Source: Mytilus trossulus
Lineage: Eukaryota > Mollusca > Bivalvia > Mytilida > Mytilidae
Length of the DNA: 64,000 nucleotides
Direction of reading: 5' to 3'
NCBI RefSeq assembly: GCF_036588685.1
Contig: NC_086379.1
Span: forward strand, 17,283,862-17,347,861
A program made the translations under genes and the position numbers. The notes beneath the pieces were generated by a model that did not search any database, was not told where the DNA came from, and saw only the letters and a list, made by a program, of their open reading frames with translations. Numbering within the stretch: the stretch's first letter is position 1; every line of letters starts with the position of its first letter. Shown in pieces: positions 55,401-62,479 of the stretch.

Positions 55401-56261
55401 GGAATGAAAGTCTTATAGGATTGTAAGTATGTTTTATTATATCACCTTGCACTTTCATGACTTGGCTGTGGTTTTCTCCAGCAGTTTGTTCAAATTTCTG
55501 ACCAGTTGAACAGTTTGGTTTTATAAAACAAATTGCAATTGGTCAGAATTTTGAATAAGTTGCAATAGGTGGAAAGCAACACTTACAGTCAAGTCACAGT
55601 AATAAGGAGCAAAATAAAAACTTTTAACTAAAATATTTATATTCAATCAAAACTGTTACAAAAGCAACACTAAAAATAATTCTTCATTGTAATACATACA
55701 AATGTTTTCAAACATACCGATTGACGTGTACTTGACACGTTTCGAGGATCACCTTTCGTTTGGATGAGCTCTAGACCAAAACTATAAGTCACAAATGTAT
55801 CTATATTGAATTTTCGGATGTAGTTTATTATAAAAATTATTTGCATAAAAAAAACATCAAATTCAAACAAAACTTGATACAAAACTATTTCAAAGCCTAG
55901 TTGTGGATTTTCTAAACATGTTCTCCCCAGCGAAAGACACTAATTATGCATGTGGGTATAAAAGTGTAATTTTTGTGCAACATGTTTCCATATTTTTACT
56001 TTTAGTATTTTTGTGCTTTTAAAAATCAAAAACTTGCAAGTTGTCAAAAGCATCGTAAATGTATATTATGTTATTTATTGTTCGCCGTGAATTTGTCATT
56101 TGATTTCTTGTTCTTCAATAAAATATACCCCATTTGTAACCTTCATTAATAACCTGGAATGTTTATTGTAGTTGTAAGTGCTGTAACTGTATGTACGAAA
56201 GACTTATCAACTGGAGAGCAACACGGACTTACCAACAAAAATTCTGTCAACGCTGAAACAG
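46461..56261 (+). CDS. Secreted protein of unknown family, first two coding exons (continues right)
   Basis: Exon 46461-46518 encodes MTRKNSIVFAALFLLWKLY and ends after one base of a codon at a GTAAGA donor. Exon 56172-56261 follows a TTTATTGTAG acceptor in the matching phase and continues VVSAVTVCTKDLSTGEQHGL, then TNKNSVNAET, ending phase 1 at GTAACC. The joined N-terminus is a textbook signal peptide: basic start, hydrophobic core, and V-S-A before the predicted cleavage. The mature protein would begin VTVCTKD. A phase-1 intron after the signal peptide is common in secreted and extracellular modular proteins. I found no later exon before 64000, so the family is unknown. The 9.65-kb intron is filled with retroelement remnants and a satellite. 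Chance joining of two open exons cannot be excluded, but phase and signal-peptide logic agree. Confidence 0.6.
46802..47370 (+). pseudogene. LINE reverse-transcriptase ORF 3' remnant
   Basis: An ORF of 135 codons ends with LRIYREYKHVLEFSSYVKLV, a basic stretch, then GRYTKLNIPLNERTCIYC and VEDEKHFF. This is the C-terminal zinc-knuckle-like pattern (C-x2-C...H-F...C-x-F/Y) common after the RT domain of mollusc LINEs. A +1/-1 shift near 47200 leads into CDFYEDLRYDLMKKSGDICD, the natural continuation, so it is broken. It is followed by an AT-rich tail and lies in the intron of the secreted gene. Confidence 0.65.
47507..47955 (+). repeat. Direct duplication, copy 1 (449 bp, three 32-bp units)
   Basis: Starts ATTATCTGAGACAACGTGG and ends CGCTATTTTCGCCA. 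Apart from minisatellite copy number it is nearly identical to 48434-48946. It holds three units of a 32-bp minisatellite (TCCATTCCTTATTCC...). TG...CA can be read at its ends (TGAGAC...CGCCA), as in LTRs. Confidence 0.85.
47955..48433. other. Spacer between the direct duplications
   Basis: 478 bp. It begins with a 47-bp tandem pair (TGGTCGGAGTCTTTGTCTGA..., 47961 and 48009). Positions 48197-48269 recur exactly at 53403-53475. No ORF resembles gag or pol, and no primer-binding site was recognised. Confidence 0.6.
48434..48946 (+). repeat. Direct duplication, copy 2 (513 bp, five 32-bp units)
   Basis: Same start and end as the copy at 47507. The 64-bp length difference equals two extra 32-bp minisatellite units. 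The ORFs reading LFLISTLLSIPY-type repeats are products of the minisatellite, not genes. Confidence 0.85.
49565..50908 (+). repeat. 67-bp satellite array, about 20 units, with two inverted repeats per unit
   Basis: The consensus unit runs GTATCTACTTGATAC, AAACTAAATTATCC, TTAAAAGACACAATTTACAG, ACACTGTGTCCTATCAAT. Each unit contains GTATC-TACTT-GATAC and GACACA-N11/12-TGTGTC, so it can form two hairpins. The units differ by a few substitutions and small indels, with the most degenerate at both ends. The array abuts a LINE-like remnant at 50985. Confidence 0.95.
50985..51390 (+). pseudogene. LINE ORF C-terminal remnant
   Basis: After a frameshift or stop near 51160, one frame reads RYARPKILSNAGFCKFCTGK, then EIHFLSGCLQYNKIRSKYKI. 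This is the same C-x2-C...H-F-L...C...Y pattern as at 46802-47370 and is typical of LINE ORF2 ends. The CACTGGACGTTAATCAACCAACAATCAATCAATC stretch just upstream is a familiar mytilid retroelement motif. Confidence 0.6.
51390..51890. other. AT-rich spacer, no gene seen
   Basis: No ORF or repeat that I can assign. Contains GAGTTGAGCCGTCC...CGAGCAGTCGAGCC in unique sequence. Lies within the 9.65-kb intron. Confidence 0.4.
51890..52700 (-). pseudogene. Gag-like retroelement ORF remnant with a zinc-knuckle-like motif
   Basis: The minus strand reads, in pieces across at least two frameshifts, KITDFYTWIDAFLIYISIYV, then FRLKKVRNSDMSWATVDQEL, then CRYIHKCLRCNGPHHAINCR. The order 'W..AF.IY.SIY', 'FRLKK....SWA.VD.ELW' and a Cys/His knuckle matches a gag-like ORF that recurs in mollusc retroelements, often near tyrosine-recombinase genes. 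Stops and shifts make it a pseudogene. The 94-codon ORF at 52423-52707 is probably its N-terminal part. Confidence 0.55.
52710..54160. other. AT-rich intronic region with a 73-bp duplicate
   Basis: Positions 53403-53475 are an apparently exact copy of 48197-48269 (TAACTTTTGAAACAAACATT through CTGTATCGTAC). The short stretch at 53476-53580 is GC-richer (CAGGACTTCGGGAATGTCC). No gene was supported; the 85-codon minus ORF at 52833-53090 has no recognisable features. Confidence 0.5.
54283..54440 (-). repeat. TTGAAGGCCGTACGG-family repeat, inverted, nested insertion
   Basis: AAGAAGATGTGGTATGATTGCCAATGAGACAAC ... GGTCACCGTACGGCCTTCAACAATGAACAAAGCCCATACCGCATA is the reverse complement of the family at 27010-27165. 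It interrupts the left arm of the palindrome. Confidence 0.8.
54563..54898 (+). repeat. Mytilid repeat, second nested insertion in the palindrome
   Basis: Segments TTGTGTTGTCATTCTCTTGTATTTAATGCGTTTCGC and TTTTGAACATCGGTATACTACTGTTGCCTTTATTTA are typical of a mussel interspersed repeat. The sequence has no counterpart in the right arm (about 55330-55360), which defines it as an insertion. Confidence 0.65.
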
Positions 56262-56269
56262 GTAACCTA

Positions 56270-57640
56270 GGATAACATGTTTCACTTTAAAAGTTACATT
56301 GTATCAATGTGGTATTAGAATACATGATAAGTTTCCAAAATGATAAACTTAAAATGTTTTTTTTTAAATATAGTATATCAGGATATAATAGAGGAGCTAA
56401 TATATGTCCTGTAAAATTAGAAACAAAAGTAAAGGATTTTTCAATCGTTCAACTGTTGTACTAATTTTTGTGATTTTACTTTTTGATACGCTAGACGCGC
56501 GCTTCGTCTACATAACTCATCAGTGACGTTCAGATACAAAAGTTATAAAGCCAAACAAGTAAAGTTGAAGACCATTGACGACTCAAATTTCCAAAAAGTT
56601 GTGCCAAAAACGGCTAAGGTAATCTATTCCTGGGATAAGAAAAGCCTTTTTTTTAAATCCATAAACTAAATGATAGAATTATAAAATAAGATACGACATA
56701 TAGCTTTTTGGTAGGGTCAACGTACATTTTTTCCGTCTAAAATACAAAATAGGAAAATTCCATGTAGATTCCTTCAGCACCAAATTGTGCTAACTTGATT
56801 GACAATTTGCAGTCAATTTCACAAAAAACTTACGACGAAGATTAATTAATAGAAGTTAAGTAATTTGTTCACGACTTAATCAATTATATGGCGGGTTTGA
56901 AAATCTATGGCGATGGCAAATATGCGATGTCAAACAAATCATATCTATGGCAGATTTTTGTTTTCTCCAAATCTATGGCAGATCTTGTGGGAAAGAATAA
57001 CATATAAAGTCACAATTGAATAAGGCCACATTACATCGTCGCGTTCGCTAACGATGGCGGAACCCATATCTCATATAAGTCTTGTAAACAAGGCTCCTGA
57101 GTTTGAATTAGTCAACTGTTGAACAGACATACTTTTTGATTACGTCAAATTAGTGGGAGATATTATGGACATAATTGTACAAATTGTGATACAAGCATGA
57201 AATTTGGTATAAAGATGGGCTAAATGATAATTAAAAGAAACCAGATGCTGGCCATAAAAAATGTCCATTTTTTTAAGATAGGCACTTTTTGCAAATGGCA
57301 TCATATCCAGTTGGCTACAATTCGGAAATCCTTGAAAGCTGTGTTATAGGTATATAATCCAATGTAAGTTTTATTAAACGTAAATTACAGTTCCTAAATT
57401 ACGAAAAAAAACCCACATAATTGACAAAAAGAGTGACTTCCGGTTCCAAAATGGCGGCAAAATTTTTGATTTTTTTTTTTTATAATTTCCATCAACTTAA
57501 CAAGTGATATCACATTCTTTGTTAAGATTAAATGCCTAGTTTTGTTAGAAAGACAGGTTGGTAATCTTATAATTATCTGATAGTAGCCAATAAAAAAAAA
57601 CCGTTTAAGGAATGACAGAACGGTAGTATTTACAGTCGCT
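56270..57640. other. Region right of exon 2, no further exon recognised
   Basis: Contains the hammerhead-family repeat fragment (about 56470-56640), CCAAAATGGCGGC at about 57447 and AT-rich sequence. I searched for a phase-1 continuation of the secreted gene and found none that stays open. Confidence 0.4.
56488..56529 (-). ncRNA. Decayed hammerhead ribozyme motif
   Basis: On the minus strand: ACGTCA, CTGATGA, GTT...GAC stem II, then GAAG in place of GAAA, CGCGCGTC and TAGCGT. The change at the last core A and one mismatch in stem I (A against C) suggest weak or lost self-cleavage. Same family as the intact motif at 43039-43082. Confidence 0.55.
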
Positions 57641-58480
57641 AACACATCTGGATTTTTCGCCTCCTCATTTCAAAAGTTCCAGACAGGAGGATGCAACTTT
57701 AACGGCAGCCGAAGAAGTCCTTTTTGGGTTCCAACTGTCATCATTTTTTTTCTTTCATCCAACCCCAGTGTTCATGAATTGGTACATAAATCAGGTTGAG
57801 CCCAAACTTGTCCTCCTTGATACGATGCTCTTTGGATGTGCTCCGGAAAAAACTCTTGTAGGCGGAACTACATCACAATGCCGCTGCTTCCTGGGTAAAA
57901 ATTCTTGTTTACAGCAAATGGTGATGTTGTTCTGTCATATATGATGCAAACAAATGCTTCTATTATGTCCATGTATGTGTCTTTATACCTCAGCAAAGAA
58001 AAAAATACGTCCCTTACTTGTTGAAATACTTCCCATGTCATCCAAACTGACCTATTCCCTTTCCCACGAAAATCCGACAAAGTGTCACATCCACAGAATG
58101 AAAGAAAGAGTAGCTACACGAGGACCAAACGCATTTGATATATCACGTACAGGAAGCCATCAAAAGTCTTCATTCCTGCCAAAACCTATTCACAGTTTGT
58201 TCTACCATATTTTTGGAGAGCTGCAATTCTTAACACTACTACATCTGTGTCGGTGCTACCTAAAATTATCGTCTTCAACAATTTTCATAATCATGCCGAA
58301 CATGGACAAACATTCGTATATCTGCTTTTCCATGCTTATAAAGGAGTAGCTGGAAAGTATCCTTATTAGTCTCTAAAAAAGCATTTCTGTCGGCAAGACA
58401 CTTGAAAAATTTTGTTTCGTTGTCATCTTCATAGAGAAAACTACTCCAGAACCAACTTTTGTCTTGTCACATCTAACCTA
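57640..58480 (-). pseudogene. Decayed copy of a repeated bivalve gene (GCDTxSxFxGxGK family)
   Basis: The minus strand reads STDTDVVVLRIAALQKYG (about 58240), later GCDTLSDFRGKGNRSVWMTW (about 58090-58030), DIIEAFVCIIYDRTTSPFAV (about 57965), HIQRASYQGGQVW (about 57815) and DSWNPKRTSSAAVKVASS (about 57735). The order matches a high-copy uncharacterised family in bivalves, with D-T-D-V-V-V-L, then G-C-D-T-x-S, then a Y-D-R-T segment, then a W-x-P tail before a Cys-rich end. Stops and frameshifts separate the blocks. The acidic motifs suggest a PIN/XPG-like nuclease fold (inference). The plus-strand 131-codon ORF here is its shadow. Confidence 0.55.
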
Positions 58481-59140
58481 TAAATTATTCATTTAGTAAA
58501 CTTCTGACACAATGTCTACTCTTGAACACTTATCGATGCAAGATTTTATTTAAGGCAGTATGACACATTTGCAAAATCATCCAATATTGTTGCCCAACAA
58601 GGTGACCTGGAATTAATCATTGCTGCCCCATCAACGATAAATGCGTCAGAATTTGGATATGCAAATTGCAAAATGTTTCAAGTTTATCCATGTGCACCGA
58701 TTTAATACCACTGTTTAAAATGACTTCCTAAGACAAAAAACACAGGAGCAGTTTGTCTTTATGGATTTAGAAATATTCTAAATCAATTTTTCCACTGCGA
58801 CAAGAAATAAAAGTCAAGAAAAGATATCGCAATCACTTGTAAGGTTCTCTAGCTTTGTTTTTTTGACAAACACGTTTACAGTTTTATTTTCCTAACATAC
58901 AAGGTTCGATCTTCCGATGAACATTTTAGAAAAAAAACTCTGCAAGTCGATCATTTTCGATCTATAAGTTTGACTGTCCCTCTGATATCTTTCGCCCTTC
59001 TTTTTAATGCCTTTTTCTCCTCAATAATATGTTTTGAGGAGAATGTACATTTGTACCTTAGGTTCTTAATTCAAGATATTTAAAGTAAACAAAAGAAAAT
59101 GTTTCTATTTGTAATCTTTTACTTCCTTCTTCCCCTCTAA
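58480..59140. other. AT-rich region, nothing recognised
   Basis: About 650 bp between the decayed gene copy and the pyrimidine tract. I saw no ORF, repeat unit or hairpin in it. Confidence 0.4.
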
Positions 59141-59144
59141 ACTT

Positions 59145-59720
59145 TGTTTACGTTTACATTCTCACTGTCGATCACTTTCACTTGCTCACACTCCATTCTC
59201 CCTTACACTCCTTCTCTTCAAACGGACTATCTCCCTCTCGCTAATACTCTCTCTCGTTGGCACTCTTTCACATTCTCTCTCACTAACAGGGTCGCCACTT
59301 TGCCTGCACTCTCTCTCCTCTCATTCACATGTTCCTCTCGCTAACATTCTCTCTCACACTCTTTAACAGACTGTTTCTCACACTGTCTATCTCTCTCACA
59401 TTCTCACTTTCTCCCACATTCACACTCTCTATCTGTCTCACACATTCTCCCTCTATCTCTCTCTCTCACTTTCTTACTCTCTATCTCTCTCACTGTTTCT
59501 CACTCTCTATCTCTCTCACTGTTTCGCACTCTCTATCTCTCCCTCTGTTTCTCACTCTTTATCTCTCTCACTGTTTCTCACTCTCTATCTTTCTCACTCT
59601 CTATCTCTCTCACTGTCTATTTCTCTCACATTCTAACCGTTTATCTCTCTCACCTCGCTGTCTCTCACATTCTCACTCTCTGTCTCTCACATTCTCAATC
59701 TCTATCTCGCGCACATTTAC
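59145..59720 (+). repeat. Pyrimidine-rich CT/CTCACT minisatellite
   Basis: Roughly 570 bp almost entirely of C and T with regular CTCACTCTCTATCTCTCTCACTGTTTCTCACT units. It gives long Ser/Leu/Thr-rich pseudo-ORFs, which I reject as genes. It is followed by a purine-rich tract on the same strand (59740-59930). Confidence 0.9.
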
Positions 59721-59739
59721 CGTTTTTCGCACTGTCGGG

Positions 59740-59930
59740 GAAGAAAAAAGATAAAGGACAAAGTAAAGAATGGTAAGCAGAGATACGAATGGTGAGGAGG
59801 CAGAGAGAGTGGTTGGAGAGAGAATGGTTAGAGAAATAGAAAATGAGAAGAAAGGGTAGACAGAGAGAAAGGATAGAGAGGGGAAGAGAGATGCTAAAAG
59901 AAATTTAATAATAGAAAGTGGGAGAGAGTA
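59740..59930 (+). repeat. Purine-rich GA tract
   Basis: AG-rich stretch (AGAGAGTGGTTGGAGAGAGAATGG, AGACAGAGAGAAAGGATAGAGAGG) adjoining the CT-rich tract, so the two can pair as a large imperfect hairpin. Confidence 0.8.
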
Positions 59931-59939
59931 TTCTTCCTT

Positions 59940-60670
59940 TCCAAACCCTAAGTGCACTATTGATATAGTGAAAGGGTTAAGTGGTAGTAATGGTTCTACT
60001 CCGTCAGGGCTGTGAATTAACACACTCCTTCGGGGACAACCATACTGCATACCGATATACCTGGAAAGGTCGGTACCATTACCTTCAGTAAACTTCATTA
60101 GGTTACGGTACAACTTCAGACAAATGAAATAGAAACTGTTTATCTCAATGAAAAAAATGTACATATTGGTATTTGAAAATAGTACTTATTACATTTAAAT
60201 ATTTTTCCAAAATTTTTTTTCGTTACTTTGCTTTTATTTTATGTTGCGATTTGGTCATTCTATAGATATTTTCAGTTTAATTGATTTGAAAACATTATTA
60301 TTTAAAATATTTTGGAATATTAGAAACGAGCATATTAAGGGGTGATAACTCCAATGGTTTTATATGTGTAAAAGAATATCAAATTATTACTAATCTGTTC
60401 ACGTGTAGCTAGTTTTAAATTAAGGTTTATGATAACAAATGAACAAAATATATACCTGTATTTACAGCCTCAAAACACTACTCCGAGTACAATTTAACAC
60501 ATCGCATTAAAAGATTAAAAGCTGGCCGCTCTTAGATTTTACAAGTTAAATGCATTTTTGTTTTGTTTCAGAAAGATGACTCAGGAAGATGACTTTTTTT
60601 AATTTGATGGGCTTCTTTTTCTGTTACTCTAGATGGCATAACAATACTCTAATTAAGTGGTTTAAATCTT
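59940..60670. other. Intergenic region, no gene seen
   Basis: Positions 59985-60080 are slightly GC-richer (CTCCGTCAGGGCTGTGAATT, CCTTCGGGGACAACC, GGAAAGGTCGGTACC) and may be a repeat. A TTTTGTTTCAG acceptor-like site lies at about 60570, but the following frame closes at once in phase 1. Confidence 0.4.
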
Positions 60671-60674
60671 TCAA

Positions 60675-60806
60675 ATGCTCCCTCTCAATGATCCAGCCAT
60701 TAAAAAAGGGGGGTTCCAATTACATGTCTCCATTCAAATGCATTAATCGTTCAAAAAAGGGGGGTTCCAATCCCCGACACCCCCCTTCTGGATCCGCGCC
60801 TGACTG
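60675..60806. repeat. GGATCC-type MITE-like element, third copy
   Basis: AATGATCCAGCC at the left and CTGGATCCGCGCCTGA at the right surround two copies of AAAAAGGGGGGTTCCAAT and CATTCAAATGCATTAATCG. This is close to the copy at 39090-39241. Confidence 0.7.
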
Positions 60807-60981
60807 ATTGTCCTTGATTGGCATTGACAGTTATAATATTAAGAGCCATTCTCTGTAACCACCAACCGTTTTATATAGGGGGTCCGGCACGCATAGTTAC
60901 CGATTTTTATGAAACTTAGCCAAAACATGTGATCATGTGAAAAAGTTAGAAAAAATGCCCACCCAAATGTTGCTAGGTCAT

Positions 60982-60997
60982 GGTTGCCATGGCAACC
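60982..60997. promoter_or_regulatory. Perfect palindromic X-box (RFX-type site)
   Basis: GGTTGCCATGGCAACC is a 16-bp perfect palindrome matching the symmetric RFX-factor X-box consensus (GTTGCC ATGG CAAC type). No gene was identified nearby, so function is not implied. Confidence 0.55.
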
Positions 60998-61484
60998 AAG
61001 TGAATTAGATTTCCCACAAATTTTGAGGAATTTAGCATCGAAAAAACAACTACTTTGCAGTCATTTGTAATCAAAACTAGGTTTTATTTAATGATATTTG
61101 TAAATATTTTTAAGAAAAATGAAACTTAGCAAACAAAAAAGCAATGTCATATATAAAAAATATTTTGGCTGAATATTTTTCAATATAGTTCTGAAGACAA
61201 ATTTTACACATTTTGTATGAACAAAATAGACATTTTTGCATCCACCTCCATTTAACTTGTGGTTATGAATGAAAAGTATCGATGTTTCTTATAAAAAAAT
61301 TATAACAAAATGTTTGGGAAATTAGGTTCTAGGATGGTTGCTATGGAAACAAAAATATGTCATTTTTGCCTTTTTACCTCTAAAATGTTGCCATTTTATT
61401 AAAATAATCCACAAAAAGTAATTTTTATTGATTGACTATGATGTGCAAACTATTGGAAATTAAATTACCATGAATTTTTTCAAA

Positions 61485-61524
61485 GGTCAAAGGTCATTGA
61501 TGACCTTGACCTTTGACCTTGTGT
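61485..61524. promoter_or_regulatory. Inverted pair of DR1-type AGGTCA arrays
   Basis: AAGGTCAAAGGTCA, a short TTGA spacer, then TGACCTTGACCTTTGACCT. This gives five AGGTCA half-sites in 40 bp with perfect DR1 spacing (AGGTCAAAGGTCA) on both strands. DR1 is the classic site of HNF4/RXR-type receptors. The same motif occurs in the intronic repeat at 36240-37140, so it may be repeat-derived. Confidence 0.45.
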
Positions 61525-61992
61525 TTATTAATTGGATTTTGAATGGAAATATAATTAATAGAAAGAGGCTAGTAAACATGGAGAAAATTATCAGGATGTT
61601 TTAAGCCACTTCTTATCAACATATGAAAAATAAAAAGTCAAGGTCATTTCAAAAGTGCCTAGCAACCACCCTTATTTGATAAAAAATGTACCTAGCAACC
61701 ATACATGATTACATTCAGGACTATATAAACTATTACATAGACCTAACTTCAAAGGTCTAGAGGGTGTCATCACATAAGATGTAAGCAATCATTCATTTAA
61801 AGTGTAAACCATTGCTGTATATTGAAAAAATGCATAGCAACCAATTAATTATTTAGAAAAACTTAACAGCAACAGTTTATTTAAGATTTTATTTGGACAA
61901 AAATTAGAAAAAAAAATATATTTAAAACACATGTCTTATCCGGAAAAGTAAATAATATAGCAAATTTAATTTCATGAGACTGATTACACATA

Positions 61993-62474
61993 CAGTCATG
62001 GGACAAAAGTGAGTTCTCACTCCAAAAAAAGTCCCATTATTTCAACTGAAATCAATATTTTTCAAAAAAATATTGCCAAGTAACCGTATGAGCGATTTTT
62101 ATAAAAAAGATACCAAAAGATGAAGAAATGCTTGAATTTTTATTGTTTATTTGGCATGTGTGGTTACAATTTTCTTGAGTTTCGTATTCATCATCTGATG
62201 AGTTAAACACAAATGCAATTTTTTACGATTTTAATTTGGTTAAAATAATTGCAAACTTTTCAAGAAATATTTTTCTTTGTGTTCATCTCGTCAGATAATT
62301 AAAAAGAGCATCAGTAATATTATAATCAAATAAACAATAAAACTTCAGACATTTCTACATCTTTTGGTATCTTTATTATGAAAATCGCACATACGGTTAC
62401 TTCGTAATATTTTTTCGAAAAATATCGATTTTAGTTGAAATAATAGGACTTTTTTCACTTTTGTCCAATGACTG
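61993..62474. mobile_element. 482-bp MITE with TA target duplication and ~165-bp TIRs
   Basis: The ends are CAGTCATGGGACAAAAGTG (left) and the reverse complement CAGTCATTGGACAAAAGTG (right), flanked by TA at 61991-61992 and 62475-62476. The arms match over about 150-170 bp (TTATTTCAACT, AGTAACCGTATG, AAAGATACCAAAAGATG). TA and CAGT-starting TIRs are typical of Tc1/mariner elements. There is no coding capacity in the centre. Confidence 0.85.
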
Positions 62475-62479
62475 TATAT

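Larger units (their letters stand above)
54166..55586. mobile_element. 1.4-kb palindromic fold-back element with two insertions in the left arm
   Basis: The ends GTTGCTCTCCA (54166) and TGGAAAGCAAC (about 55586) are inverted. Pairing continues through AAACCAAACTG/CAGTTTGGTTT, CTTACAATCCTATAAGACTTT/AAAGTCTTATAGGATTGTAAG, CAGTCTTCCAGTTT/AAACTGGAAGACTG and GGTGAAATGTTG/CAACATTTCACC. The apex is near 55083-55170 (GTTTCCATGGGGAGATAA/TTATCACCCCATGGAAAC). The left arm alone contains two extra segments, about 54280-54440 and 54563-54898, both known-type mytilid repeats. They inserted after the palindrome formed. Confidence 0.75.
60810..61990. other. AT-rich non-coding region with repeated AGCAACC half-sites
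   Basis: No ORF. Besides the perfect X-box, it has GGTTGCTATGGAAAC (about 61334) and TAGCAACC half-sites at about 61660, 61690 and 61835. Confidence 0.5.

Noticed and set aside
57954..58349. 131-codon plus-strand ORF
   Set aside because: The opposite strand holds recognisable conserved blocks of a decayed gene family, so this ORF is a shadow.
59329..60164. ORFs of 141 and 163 codons (plus and minus strand)
   Set aside because: They are simple translations of the CT-rich and GA-rich tracts, with Ser/Leu/Thr or Arg/Glu repeats and no independent gene evidence.
60560..60620. Third exon of the secreted-protein gene after TTTTGTTTCAG
   Set aside because: In the required phase the frame reads E-R-stop immediately.
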